DNA of 64,000 bases from Talpa occidentalis (taxonomy: Eukaryota; Chordata; Mammalia; Eulipotyphla; Talpidae). The notes beneath the pieces were generated by a model. That model worked only from the letters and a program-made list of their open reading frames with translations. It searched no databases and was not told the DNA's origin. Of the stretch, positions 23,411-35,690 are shown piece after piece. Each line of letters begins with the position of its first letter. Within the stretch, counting starts at the first letter, position 1. The stretch spans positions 66,643,715 to 66,707,714 of the forward strand of contig NW_023605083.1 of the NCBI RefSeq assembly GCF_014898055.3. Reading direction: 5' to 3'. Both the position numbers and the translations under genes were made by a program.

Positions 23411-23675
23411 TAATTTTTTTAAGATTTATTTATGCATACAAGAACTGGGGTGTAGACCAGAGGTGTAGGGGATGAGAGGATTCACCAGAGAAGGTGGGGA
23501 GCAGAACAGGCATACTTACTGAAATACACTGCTGAGGGGAGCAGCGGGCGAGACAGGAGAGGTCTGCTGCACCATGTGGGTAGCTCCCTGGCCAGTGGGG
23601 GATCAAACTTGTGCTGCAGTGGCTGGTGATAGCTCCATAGCTGTCTTTAACCCCTGCGCCACCAGGGAGGCCCCG
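23411..23675 (-). mobile_element. tRNA-derived SINE, older subfamily
   Basis: Antisense copy inside the old L1. Head GGGGCCTCCCTGGTGGCGCA is at the right end; a tail read as AATAAATCTTAAAAAAATT is at the left. The flanking duplication is TTGTGTATATATTTT on the left and TTGTGTATATTTTA on the right. Confidence 0.85.
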
Positions 23676-23696
23676 TTGTGTATATTTTAGGGATTT

Positions 23697-23711
23697 AAGT
23701 TCACAACTCTT
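23697..23711. repeat. Left target-site duplication
   Basis: AAGTTCACAACTCTT, an exact 15 bp match to 24032-24046 on the far side of the SINE. Confidence 0.95.
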
Positions 23712-24031
23712 TTTTTTTTTTTTTTTTTAATAGAGGCATGTTTTTCTTTATTTATTTGTTTGCTTGTTTGTTTGTTTTGTTTATACATGCACTGGGCACA
23801 GTCAGAAGCGCGGGAGGGTGAGAGAATTCACCAGAGCCAGAGCGGGGAGCAGAGCAGGCAGAAGGACCGAAGTACACTGCTGAGGGGAGCAGCGGGCGAC
23901 AGGAGAGGTCTGCGCGCCATGTGGGACCCTCCTCCGGTGGCCGGGGAGCAGCCGGGGATTGAACCGGCGCCGCAGAGGCCGCGGGCAGCTTCGCAACCCA
24001 GCGCTCTACCGCTGCGCCACCGGGGAGGCCC
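23712..24031 (-). mobile_element. tRNA-derived SINE, young GC-rich subfamily
   Basis: Antisense copy with an exact 15 bp target duplication. On the minus strand it reads: head GGGCCTCCCCGGTGGCGCAG (A box TGGCGCAGCGG), B box GGTTCAATCCC, a body with CTCCTGTCGCCCGCTGCTCC, then GTATAAACAAAACAAAC, (AAAT)n, the tag AACATGCCTCTATTA and poly(A). CpG sites are largely kept, a sign of a recent insertion. Confidence 0.93.
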
Positions 24032-24046
24032 AAGTTCACAACTCTT
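24032..24046. repeat. Right target-site duplication
   Basis: AAGTTCACAACTCTT, partner of 23697-23711. Confidence 0.95.
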
Positions 24047-24925
24047 CAGGTGTATGTTCCTAAACTACACCTGCTACCAAAGCACTCGTAATCCTCTACA
24101 GTAGCCTATCAGACCCCCTCCTCCATCTGTTCCCAACCTCTATCCTCCCGGTCCGGTAGCCTCATTTCTGCAATCCAATTTTAAGGGTTTATTTTGTTTT
24201 AGTTTTTTTTTTTTTCTGTTCCTTTGCCTTATTTCTTTATAATCCACATATGAAGAAAATCATTCACTATTTTTCTTGTCTCCATCCATGTTGTCACAAG
24301 TGGCAAGATTTCATCTTTTTTTTTTTTTAATAGCTGAGCACTCTTTCATTATATGAGTAGACCACATCATCTCTAGCTACTCCTCTTGTCATTGGACATG
24401 TAGGTTGTTTCCATAGATTGGCTACTGTAAATGGTGCTGTGATGGACAGAGGAGGCATTCATCTCTTTGAATTCATGTTTTTGCATTTTTCAAATGCAAA
24501 ATACAAAAGGAACTGGGTTGCCGGATACATTAGATCTATTTTTAATGTTTTGGGCACTCACATTTAGTATGAAGACCGTAACTATTTGGTAAAATGCCAA
24601 GTCATGTGAATTTGTTTCTAAAACTACCACTATTGGGTTCCATGCTTTGTGATCATTTGTCTTTCCATTTACTCAACATGTATCTCTTTAGTTCTGACTA
24701 TGTGACAGCACAAATGCTAGACTGAAGTCTTCACTGGCCTTCCTCTCTGTCTCTCTTGAGTCCCAAAGAATTTATTGGCGACCAGGACTGGATTGGACTA
24801 TGCTTCTGACCTGAATGTTCTCAGAGACTCTGAAAAAAGTCAAACATCATTCCAAGTAAACTTACGATTTCAACTTCTTTATCTCTCGGTGATTTGAGTT
24901 CTGAACTCCAACACAAATACCTCTT

Positions 24926-24972
24926 TGTGTGTGTGTGTGTGTGTGTGTGCGTGTGCGTGTGTATGTGTGTTT
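24926..24972. repeat. (TG)n microsatellite
   Basis: GT dinucleotides with CGTG interruptions towards the right end. Confidence 0.93.
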
Positions 24973-26002
24973 TTGCTGCTTTCACATTTTTTCCATATCA
25001 AATAAATTGGCTCTTATACAAGTTCTATATAAAGACTGTTGTGGAGAAAAGGAGAGGGGAAAAAATGCTTTTTTTCCTTCCCTGACTCAACCCATTACAT
25101 GATGCCCTTTGACCTTTGTCTTCATTTTTTTCTCTCAGCAAAAATATTTATTCTTTCTGCTATCTATACTGGAGATAGTTTCCCAAGGTATGACATTGAT
25201 GAAGGGAGAAACCTTTATCCTTACCCAATGGAAGTTTCTCATAGACTGATTACTTTCGACCCGGACAGGGAAGAAATGTGGAACATCTCCCTTAAGGGGA
25301 AACCTCTCCTCCCCACTGAATGAGAACTGACCTTAGTAGAGGAAAGTGGTATCAGTACGGATCCTGCTACTAACTCACCGAGTGCACAAAGCCACCCTGG
25401 GTCACCCACTTGGCTTCAGTTTCCGTATCTCTGAAATGAGGGGATGACAGGTTAAATTCTTCTCTGTTGATAGGCCTCGCTCTAGGGTGATAGGTGACTC
25501 ATTCAGCTTTTATATAATACAGTAATATATTTATTATATAAGAATAATATTATATAATATTATATTCTATTCAGCTTTTATATTTTTATAGTAAAAGGGA
25601 TTCAGTTGAAATTACCAATAAGCATCAGAATTCAAGGGGACCTCACTGAAGCTTGATGCTCTATTGCAATGTGTAGTATGTGGACAACAGCGACAGCCAC
25701 AGCCCTCTACTGAATATTTTCTCTGCTTCAAGTGCCTTACTTATGAAGCAGGTGAAACTTTTAGAAAAAACTGAAACTCGGAGAAGTGACTTATCCAAAC
25801 TAGTACAACTGGTAATGGCAGAGCCAGGTTTAAAACCCAGGTCTAATCCCAAATTTCACCTTCCTAACCACAAAACCACACTTCCTCTTGCTGCAACAAT
25901 GCAAAGGCAGAATTCTAGTACTCCAAGTTGGCCAAGGATCAAGAAACAGCAGGTAGAAGAAAGAATTACAACTCCCAGGTCACTAGCTCACAATCAGCTC
26001 TT

Positions 26003-26329
26003 TTTTTTTTTTTTTTTTTTTTTTATAGAGGCATGTTTTTATTTATTTATTTATTTGTTTGTTTGTTCGTTTGTTTCGTTTATACATGCACTGGGTACAG
26101 TCAGAAGCGCGGGAGGGTGAGAGAATTCACCAGAGCCAGAGCAGGGAGCAGAGCAGGCAGAGGGACCGAAGTACACTGCTGAGGGGAGCAGCGGGCGGCA
26201 GGAGAGGTCTGCTTGCCATGTGGGATCCTCCTCCGGTGGCCGGGGAGCAGCCGGGGATTGAACCGGCGCCGCAGAGGCTGCGGGCAGCTTCGCAACCCAG
26301 CGCTCAACCTCTGCGCCACCGGGGAGGCC
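26003..26329 (-). mobile_element. tRNA-derived SINE, young GC-rich subfamily
   Basis: Antisense copy flanked by the exact duplication CACAATCAGCTCTT (25989-26002 and 26330-26343). It has the same layout as the copy at 23712-24031, including the 3' tag (here ACATGCCTCTATAA on the minus strand) and a long poly(A) seen as a T-run at 26001-26024. Confidence 0.93.
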
Positions 26330-26594
26330 CACAATCAGCTCTTGTTACCCACACTTGGGTTCCAGCAACACAAGTTATTATGCATCCAGTTGGGGAGTGA
26401 GTGCAAGAACACTTCGGTTTGTCAACCTATCAGGTGCCCCTGTACGGGGCACCATGTTGGTTAGGCCTGCATAAGGTCTTCCAATTACTCCAAGAAGTAA
26501 AGACTCTGAACAAAACCAAGAGTTTGAATAAATGAGGTATATAGCAAATGAGGAGGAGTGAAGAGCAGGTCATTGTTCATGTATTTAACTGCCC

Positions 26595-26800
26595 ATCCAT
26601 CCATCCATCATCAATTCATTCAGCAATTAGCTGAATGCCTGTTGGGTGCATGAACTGACAGGAAATGAAGATACTCTGGTGGCACAACAGCCGGAGTGGG
26701 GGCAGCCCTCATGGTGCTCCCACTCTATGAGAAGAAAGATAGAGAGGTGTCACTCCGGTATAGTAATGTTCTAATAGAAGAAACAGAGTCAGAGGCTTCT
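26595..26800 (+). repeat. L2-like fragment
   Basis: 'tcattcagcaattagctgaa', 'tgcctgttgggtgc', 'agccctcatggtgctcccac' follow the L2 3' end pattern. Diverged. Confidence 0.5.
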
Positions 26801-26931
26801 AACCTTAGCTTGGCAGAATTAGAATATAAATTTACTGATGGGTGGATGTTTTGCCTGTTTGTCTGCTGCTGATGTACTCTGAGCGCCTAGAACAATTTCA
26901 GGCACAAAGTAACCACTCAGTAGTTTTTGAG

Positions 26932-27244
26932 GGCCTCCCTAGTGGTGCAAGAGGTTAAGCACCACAATATGAAGCAATATGCAGCCTCTGCAGCAGCACA
27001 AGTTCTATCCCCGGCCGGCCAGGGAGCAACCCACATGGTGAAGCAGACCTCTCCTGTCTTGCCCGTTGCTCCCCTCAACAGTGTATTTCAGTCAGTCTGC
27101 CTGTTTTGTTCCCCATCTGTCTCTGGTGAATCGTCTCCCACAACACCCCCCCCCCCACATCTCTGGCCTGTACCTCAGTTCTTGTATACATAAATAAATA
27201 AACCTTTAAAATATATAAAAATAAATAATAATAATAAATAAATA
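26932..27244 (+). mobile_element. tRNA-derived SINE, older subfamily, sense
   Basis: Head GGCCTCCCTAGTGGTGCAAG, B box GTTCTATCCCC, body with CAGACCTCTCCTGTCTTGCC and a tail of AATAAA/AATAATA units. The short duplication TTTTTGAG is at 26924-26931 and 27245-27252. The sense orientation puts several AATAAA motifs into the PAPPA pre-mRNA. Confidence 0.88.
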
Positions 27245-27304
27245 TTTTTGAGTGGCTTTTGAAGAAAGGACAGGAAGAAGGAGTTAAGCAGTTGAAGAGA
27301 AATG

Positions 27305-27500
27305 GAGATGCTATCATTTACTAAGCACCTACTAACTGTCAAGTAGTTACTAAGAGCTTTACATAGATACTCTTGCTTGAGTTAATCTAATGAGGTAGGT
27401 GTTCTTATCCTCAGATTTCATATGAGGACCTGACACTCAGAGCCCCTCAGTTCAAGCATCTTCCTGGGATTTATGCATGGATCTATCAACTCCAATGCTA
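27305..27500 (+). repeat. MIR-family SINE
   Basis: 'atttactaagcacctactaa', 'agagctttacatagatac', 'taatgaggtaggtgttctta', 'cagagcccctcagttcaag' follow MIR. Moderately diverged. Confidence 0.65.
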
Positions 27501-27894
27501 GCATTCTAGTCATTGACCCTTTAGTTGAACAAATATGCCTATGTTACCTCTCTCTTCTTTGGATCCTTTATTTAGAGCTAGAAGAATTCTGAGAAATCAT
27601 CTCTCTGAACTGCCTATTTGTTTCTCCTGGTTGATTAAATCTATTGATTCTTCTTTTACATACAGACCTGTTAGGCTGCCAACACAATTTCAATTACACT
27701 GTGCCTTTTTGGTATTCTCATTATAATTCCAAGGGAAAATGAAAAAAAAAATAATAGGAAAGGATAAATTCATATGATCTGGCTGGAAATTCTTGTGAGT
27801 ATGTGTTCAAATTCTACAAATCAGATCCCAAACATATTTTCCTGTGTAGTCCATGGGGTTAGAATTCCCGTCAAGCAGCTCAAGAACTTGAGTT

Positions 27895-28145
27895 AATTCA
27901 TTACTTCATTCACTCATCAAATATTTGTTGTTTACCATCGTGAACCCAACTAATTTCTAAGTGCTAGGGATGCATAGTGAACAGAGCAGAAAAGGTCCCT
28001 GAGCTCATTGACTCCTGCAATAGAGTTGGGAGAGACAAACCAGAAGCAATTACATAATATCCCCATTGGGTGGGATTTAATGATTTTAGATAGGTGGTGA
28101 GAGAAGGCCTCTCTGCTAAGGTGACATTTGAACAGACACTGAAGT
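27895..28145 (+). repeat. L2 3'-end fragment
   Basis: 'tcactcatcaaatatttg', 'aagtgctagggatgcatagt', 'gaacagagcagaaaagg' and 'tgacatttgaacagacactg' are characteristic L2 text. Confidence 0.65.
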
Positions 28146-29067
28146 GTCCCCTAGTGACTCATAAGGAAGCCTACCTCAGCCGCCATCACTGAAATCCCAC
28201 TCTATTTGGAACATTGATGTCATTGGTCATGATATCCTTGGTGCTTGGTCACTGTTTGGTTTGTCTTACTACTTAACTGTGATTATTCCCCACCCCCATC
28301 ACCCCTGATTCAGATTCTTAAATACATATTTAGCATGCTTGCGTGAAACAGCATCTGGCCTCTGAGAGTATGTGCTAAATCAATGAGTGGTGAATAGGCC
28401 AATGGTAGCACACTAGGGACTCTTAGAAGGTAGGTCTCTTGCTCCCATCCTTAGCCATAACATTGACACACAATACTATGTTGGGCCTCAGAGGACTGGC
28501 AAAGTTTAACCCAAATCAGGGTCAGATGAAGGAACAGGTAGTTCCTTCATGCTGTATTTTTCTGGCTCTCAATCTGAAACACTACATCTTTTTTTTTTTC
28601 CTTAGTGCCATTTTATTTTCCTGGTTCTTTCTGTAAATTACCCAGTCATTCATTCTTTGTTCTTGTATTTGTTTATATATTAATTCATTCATCAACCTAG
28701 CAGTGAAAATCTAATATAATCATGTTCAATAATACTTGTTTCAGTTAACAAGTATTTACTGTCTGCTCTGTGCTGTGCACTGTGGTAGAACTAGGAATAT
28801 AGCCTTGATACCTGGTTTTATGAACATATATGTTCAAACATGGGAGCAGACAGGAATCAGGTTATATTGCATGAAAAGTGCTGTGGTGTGAGGAGCAATG
28901 AGAATGTGGGCAAAGGAAGGGTGTTTAACCTAGCTCGAAGTGGTTAACAAAGGTTTCATGGAAAAAGTTATATCTAAGCTGATACCTGATGAATAGGAGC
29001 TGATAATTGATGAGATTTACCACAGTGTGAAGGGTTGAAAACAAGTGGATACTCAGTAAACGTTAAC

Positions 29068-29092
29068 ATGAATGAATGAATGAATGAATGAG
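29068..29092. repeat. (GAAT)n repeat
   Basis: Six GAAT units. Confidence 0.9.
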
Positions 29093-32000
29093 TGGACATA
29101 CTACACTTCATGTCATGTTCAATTACAAATAAAATGTAGCCCTTTAAGGGGAAAATATGGTTAACAGGGATAGCAATCCTCATTAGTTAGTTATTAAATC
29201 TGTGTCATTCCTTTTAACTGCTGTATAGTATTCCATGGTATACTGCCACTACATTCTATGCTACTAGTATTATTAATATCACCAATAGTAATTCCCATAT
29301 ACTGAATAGTTTGTACACACTCAGTATATTTTCCAAGTCTACTAATGAGGTATAGACACACCTATATGCCTTATTTTTATACGGGGAAATTTGAAAGTCA
29401 AGAGGTAAAGTCATTTATTTAAGCCCACAGTTAATAAAGGATAGAATCAAGTTTAAAATCTCCTTGCCTGATTCCAAAAGGTGTGTCTGGTAAACTATAG
29501 AGCTATGATCACATGCAAAGGATAAGGTGGCATCTTGATGGATGGAAAGTGATGTTAAAATTAGCTTTTCTTGTTTCCAAGAAGTAATAGAATAAACACA
29601 CAAAAGAGAAAAGAACAAATTGTTCCAATTTTTCTTGAACATTTAAGTACATGAGGAGGGAAAGGCTTGATGAAGTGTGGACATTGTCAGATCAGTGTGG
29701 TTTCCAGTAACCTGTTGCTGGAATGCTTACTCCAGGCTGACCCCTTCCTGAGCAAGGCCTTCTCCCACACTCACCCAACATTGTCATGCCTGCATTCTGC
29801 TGTTCTGCCCACCAGAGCAGGATGAGCAACATCAGGGTAAGAGCCGTTTCTCCAAGCCCAGAACAAATACCTCTGATCTTAGCCAACACTAGCAGGTACA
29901 TAGTCAGCACAATCGTGTTCTATTTCTGGAAGCTGGGCATCATCCATCTATGACTCCCTCTCGTCAGTCTAAAGCCAAATACCTCTCAGAATGAAATACG
30001 TGTTCTTGGAACATTAGGATAAGCTAAAGGATTTAATAAAATCAGCAGATCTCCTGGGTCAGCAGCGGCCGTAGAAGTGCTGACTTTCTTCAAGTTTTGA
30101 AGATGTGGAGGTCCCCTTTTTGGCAGAAACACTTTTGAAATCACTGATGAACATTTCTGTGGATCAACCTGATGCACTACTGGACTTTAGAGTCAGTGGA
30201 CCACTAGGGTGTCTCTCCTACAAATGTTAAACTAGACCCAAAGAAGTGAAATGATGGACCTAAGTCTCCATGGATAAATTCATTCATTCATTTATATACC
30301 AGCCATTTAGCAAGTATTATTGCATGGTGATATCCATCTCACATTGTAATTCTGAATCTTATCTTTGGATAGGAGGACTTGGCTGAATAATAGCCCAAGT
30401 AAAAATAGGAGGGAATATATGAAAGAAAAGAATGGAAAGGTAAGTAGGGGTCAGATTGTGAAGGAGTTTGGGTCCATGTTCTGAAGTTTGGATTCATTCA
30501 TTGGGAAATAGAGGACTAAACCAATCAGATTTGTTTTTATAAAATTGTTCAGAATGCTCTGTGAAGAAAGGATTGAGGAACAGTAAAAAAGTCCATTTAG
30601 GGGATGTTAGTAACATCCAAACCAGAGATTACGATTGTTTGCCCAGAGAAATGGATGAATAAGAGGTGTGTCTGAAAACTACAATAGAAGCAAGAGGATT
30701 TGGTGATGTCTTGGATGCAAAGTCACTGTTCAGTGACTTCCAAGTACCTGGTTTGAGTATCGGAATAAAATAAATATTATTTCCTGAAATATAAGGATGG
30801 ATTTTAATTTAGTATTTTATTCGTAGATAGGGTAGATCAAAAGCTCAATCTTAGACATATTGTGTCTGAGTTGCCCAACTGTCTTGGGGAGCAATGCTAG
30901 CTTTGTTGGTCAATACACAAGACTAGAGTTGCTCCTGAATTAATAACACAGTCCATTTCTACTCACTGAGTGTCAAACAACTTCTCTACAGAATAGCTGA
31001 ATCTAGTTCTGTGACCATAAAGTCACTATTTCTTCCATTATGTTGTCTGCCCTACCTTTCCTTCAGCAAATCATTAAAGACAATATAACTACCCACTTCT
31101 GATGCCATCCACATTTTTCTGAGAGTAATAAAGTTAAATAAGTAAATAATCAAGTAAATTAACAGGCAGGCAGGCAGGTAGATAGAGCAAGCAGCAACTC
31201 TCTATATGGAAAATTGTGTGTAGTTTACATAACACTTCCTGGCTGAGCATTATTTTAAAAGGTTTTGTGGAGGGTTTTTGAATGTATATTTGAATTAATT
31301 GTTCTCAGTGTAGAAGGTTCCTCTCTGAATATTGATAGGATAAATGCATTAAGTATTTACAATGGGCCTGATACATTGTCCTTAATACATATGCTCAATT
31401 GGACATCCTAGAAAGATAAACCTTTCCCATTTCCTTCCAAGAGATAGATTTTTTTTTCCATTTCATAGAAATTGCTCAGAGAATCTTCATAACTGACTCA
31501 TGTACTCAACTGATAAAATGGTGGATTAGGACTCTACCCACATGAGCCCATGTTAGGATCCCTTTGTGTAGTTATCCAAATGTAATAAAGTGTAAAAATG
31601 ATAATTATCATTTATCAATTATGTATCTATCAGACAAACTTTGACAAACACTTTAAAATATTTTATATCATTTCATCCTTTCAAAAAAAAATCCTTTAAG
31701 TTTTGTTATTCACTCCACTTTACAACTATGGACAGTGACATTTGGATGCTTTAAGAAACTTCTTCCAGGAGGAAGAAACACATATGAATGAAATAAACCT
31801 GATTGAAAAGAAGCTTCTTTATGGACTGATGGTTTGAATTGAGATAATACTCCTGAGGGAGGTTTGAAAGGGAATAAAAAGCCATATAGATGGCAGAGGA
31901 AATGTATATGATTATTATGTTGAGAGAGAGGCTGGTGGGCCTCAGCACACCAGGTCCATGGTGTAGTTACCGTAGAGGTGTCCATACCTGCTAGTAGAAA

Positions 32001-33017
32001 ATAAAAAAAAAATGAAATAATTGTGGATGTCCAAATATTTGTTTAGATCTCTCTATATATGGTTTCATGGTTTGTCAGTAGGAATTTTAGAGCAAGAAGA
32101 TATGTAGTTTTAAGAGAAGGTTAATTTCATTACTAATGAGGGGAATGTTAGTTCAAACACTGCAATGGGACACAGAACCTGGGTATTCCCGGCTGCTGTG
32201 ACCTTCCCAGAGTTGGGGGAATGCTTCACCCTGTCTTTCCTGATGTTTCTTGAGAGAATCCTGTTTCTTGTCATGTGCCCGAGAACTCATCTTCCTGAGG
32301 ACAGTTCCATTGGAAAACAATGAGTTAGTGAATTCAGATTGCAATGCATAGTCTGATGCCACCTGCCATTTTGTTCTTTGCTGTTTGCCTTGGGGGAAGG
32401 AAGGGTGGACTGTACATAGTTTTGCTGCTCCAATTCCTGACTTTTCAAAACACCAAATAATTGAATAGGAAAGAGAAAGAAATAATAACTATCAGCACAA
32501 TTGCAGATGTGAGAAGAATGGAGGAATTGATCTCACACTGGGCATTGGCAAGAGGGGTGACAAAATCCGTTCAGTCTCTGTTTAGAAACTGTGAGAATCC
32601 TTAGCACAAGTCTTCATAGGTTTGTGTTGTGTCTGTTTAAAATAGGAACCTCAGACATTCCTCTAGAGATGCTGAATTTGAAACCAGAAAGTCTAGTACC
32701 CAGACCAGATCAGGTCATGACTGCCTTGCTGGGTGACACTGACCAGGTCCCTTCAATTGTTGCAGCTTCACCTCCTTCCCCTAGAAAAAGTGGGTGATAA
32801 TTCCTGTGGATGTAGTCTCACATGGGTGTTGTGAAATAGGGACAAGACAATGGACTTGTATGAATGTGATGCAATCTGGGGGACTGTAAAGATCTAGATA
32901 TTCATGGTTCCTTCTGCTGTTAGGTTTTCACTAGGCTTGCTGTCAGCCAGGGCCAGACCCAAGAGGGTGTGTGAAAGGCAAGCACACAGACACACAGACA
33001 CACTTGAAACAGTTTCC

Positions 33018-33313
33018 CATTAAATTCTTTTTTTTTGTAAATATTTATGCATGCATGCATGCAAGAACTGGGATGCAGGCGAGAGGTGCAGGGGATGAGA
33101 GGATTCACCAGAGGCAGAGTGGGGAGCAGAATAGGCAGATCTACTGAAATACACTGCTGAGGGGAGCAGCGGGTGAGCCAGGAGAGGTCTGCTGTGCCAT
33201 GTGGGTCAGCTCACTGGCTGGGGATTGAACTCATGCTGCAGTGGTTGAGGATAGCTTCATAGTGCTGAGACTTAACCTCTTGTGCCACCAGGGAGGCCTT
33301 CGCATTAAATTCT
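33018..33313 (-). mobile_element. tRNA-derived SINE, older subfamily, with target duplication
   Basis: The SINE body is 33029-33302, antisense, flanked by exact CATTAAATTCT (33018-33028 and 33303-33313). The head AAGGCCTCCCTGGTGGCACA is at the right. Near the tail a (GCAT)n run is present (33045-33062). Confidence 0.92.
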
Positions 33314-34149
33314 GACCAAAGTTGCTATGATTCAGTGTGGATTGGAAGACAGAACAGATACATTACACTTTGTAGCTAAGCTAAGGAGGGAAACAAAAGA
33401 AAGAAAACCACCACCGTTGCTGGCCCTGGAATTAGGAGACCTAGATACCAGCACTGATCTGAAATTTTTCTGTCCCTGGTCAGTGACTTATCCTTCCTAG
33501 ACCCAAGCACCCATTCATTAAGGTGAAGGTGTAGGGAGATGACTCCAAAGGCCATTTATGGCTCTGCCTTTCTGCCTACACCACCCTTGAGCTCTCACTT
33601 GCTCTGAGTGTGTCTGATTCAGTAAGGTCACATGTTTCATTAGTGGTGAGTCTGGACTTAGAGTCAGGCCACCTCTAAAGAAAGTCTTCTGGTCACACTG
33701 AGTCTCTTGAGCTCCTCCTTGACCTCCCTTCTCTCTCTTACAGCTTGCCAGCTTTTCCCCTCAGGACAATTCATGTTGTTTGGGTGAAATTTTTCTGCTC
33801 AGAGGCATTGTAGTTTGACAGCAACTTGCTAGAGATGGTAGCTTGGTAGTATCTACCACATATTATCCTTAGCTTCTCATGCAAGGTCAGGTGTCAAGTA
33901 GATGGTCAATAATGTAGATAATAAAAAGCATTCACAGGGGAATAGATGCATAAACCCTGTGGCAGAGCCATAGTGGTCCACAATACATGGTAATGCAGGT
34001 GATATCTGGTATATTAAAGGAGGCCCTTTAACTTTCAAGGTGGGCTAGTCACAAGATCAAGAGCACAGAAGAGAATCTAACAGATCCCCTATTAGGGCCT
34101 CAATTTCCTTATCCTTAAAGTAAAGGGAATGGGCCAGGTGACATAAGTC

Positions 34150-34600
34150 AGTCTTCCATCCATTCAAGAGTCATTTATTTCACATTGTCTTTGTTACCTG
34201 CCCTGTGATAAGCAGTGGAGATAAACCAGGCAATAAGAGACAGTCTCAGTCCTCTAGAAGCTCTGTCTAATTAATATGAGAAGTGAACAGATAAACAGGA
34301 AGTAACAAGCAGTGAGAAAGGTGTCATGATAAGAGAGCCACATGGGCTAGGAATGCCACGTGAAGCTTAAAGGGTCAGTGAGAATCTCCTGAAAAGCTGA
34401 TATCCAAGCTAAGGCCAGGGTACCTAGCCAGGAAAGGTCAGACTATGTGTTTATGGTGACTGATGGGTAAAATTTGAGAGGAGTTTGAACAGAAGTGGTG
34501 GAGGAGGGGAATCAGGTCCTGAAAGTCCTAGAGGCTCTGGATTTCACCCTGAGTTTGGTGGGGAGTCATTGAGTATCTAGGTCAGAGAGCATGATGACTA
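34150..34600 (+). repeat. L2 fragment
   Basis: 'caagagtcatttatttcac', 'gtgataagcagtggagat', 'ggcaataagagacagtctc', 'aggagtttgaacagaagtgg' match the L2 3' third. Old and diverged, ending beside the SINE pair. Confidence 0.55.
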
Positions 34601-34613
34601 GCTATAGAATTAG

Positions 34614-35227
34614 AAAAGCTTTTTGGGCCTTCCCTGCTGGCGCCAGCGGTTGAGCACTGCACTGTGAAGCTGTCCGCAGCCTCTGTAGTGCCGATTCAAT
34701 CCCGGCCGGCTGGCAAGGGTCCCACATGGCAAGCAGACCTCTCCTGTCTCACCCGCTGCTCCCCTCAGCTGCTCCCCTTGGTCAGTCTGCCTGTTCTGTT
34801 CCCTGCTCTGTCTCTGGTGAATCCTCTCACTCTCCTGCGCATCTGGCCTGTAACCTGGTCCTTGTATGAAAATAAATAAATCTTTAAAAAATATAAATAA
34901 ACTAAAACAGTGGGAATATTATAATAAATACTCTAATAGGGCCTCTCTGGTGGCACAGGCAGTTGAGAACAGCACTGTGAAGCTTTCCGCAGCCTCTGCA
35001 GTGCTGGTTCTATCCCCAGCCAAGGAGATACCCACATTGCACGGCAGACCTCTCCTGTCTCGCCCACTGCTCCCCTCAGCAGTGTATTTGTTCAGTCAGT
35101 CTGCCTGTTCTGTTCCCCACTCTGTCTCTGGTGAATCCTCTCACCCTCCCATGCATCTGGCCTGTACCCAGTTCTTGTATAAATAAATAAATAAATCTAA
35201 AAAAAAAAAAAAAAAAAAGCTTTTTGG
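34614..35227 (+). mobile_element. SINE-spacer-SINE unit within one target duplication
   Basis: The first SINE starts at 34627 (head GCCTTCCCTGCTGGCGCCAG) and ends with AATAAATAAATCTTTAAAAAA by 34892. A non-SINE spacer of about 48 bp follows. The second SINE starts at 34939 (GGGCCTCTCTGGTGGCACAG) and ends in poly(A) at 35214. The exact 13 bp AAAAGCTTTTTGG stands at 34614-34626 and 35215-35227, outside both. I see no separate duplication for the second SINE. Confidence 0.85.
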
Positions 35228-35668
35228 CTGTGTGTAGCTGGGTGGATGTAGGGATGGAGGCACAGCTGAGGAGATAAGACAGCGTCACCAAAATTGAAGT
35301 AGGGAGGTGATGACACAGGAACTGTGGTAGTGATGGTAAGAATGGAGATGGCCTGATTGGGCCTAAATGGTACTGATGGATGGAAGATTCATGATCAGAG
35401 GGAGGAGGGGGCACGTAGGTCATGCAGGATTACTTCTCTGACTGGTTCACATGGAGGCGTAACATTTACTCCCTGCATAAAGATGCAGGAGCCACCAAGG
35501 TGAGATTTTCAGGTGCAGGTGTACACACATGTGCATGCATGTATGAGTATGTGTGTTGAGTGTGTGTGTATTTATGTGTGGAGGTGAGCAGACAGGACCC
35601 TCAAGGCTGCCTGTTTTCATCATCCACTGATTCTCAAAGTGTACTCTAACATTCTGAAAAAAGTCTCT

Positions 35669-35690
35669 GGGGTGGGGGGGTTGTGGGGTT
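35669..35690 (+). repeat. G-rich tract
   Basis: GGGG, G7 and GGGG runs with loops of 1-4 bases on the + strand, with a further G8 run at 35972-35980. Possible G-quadruplex. Confidence 0.55.

Larger units (their letters stand above)
23340..24560 (-). mobile_element. Old L1 3' end, antisense, carrying two SINE insertions
   Basis: Outside the SINEs the text follows the antisense L1 3' UTR and ORF2 end: 'tttttgttgaggtaatgttg', 'caggtgtatgttcctaaac', 'catccatgttgtcacaag', 'tatatgagtagaccacatc', 'ggttgtttccatagattgg', 'taaatggtgctgtgatgg'. Many substitutions make it much older than the L1 at 17.9-19.2 kb. Confidence 0.75.
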
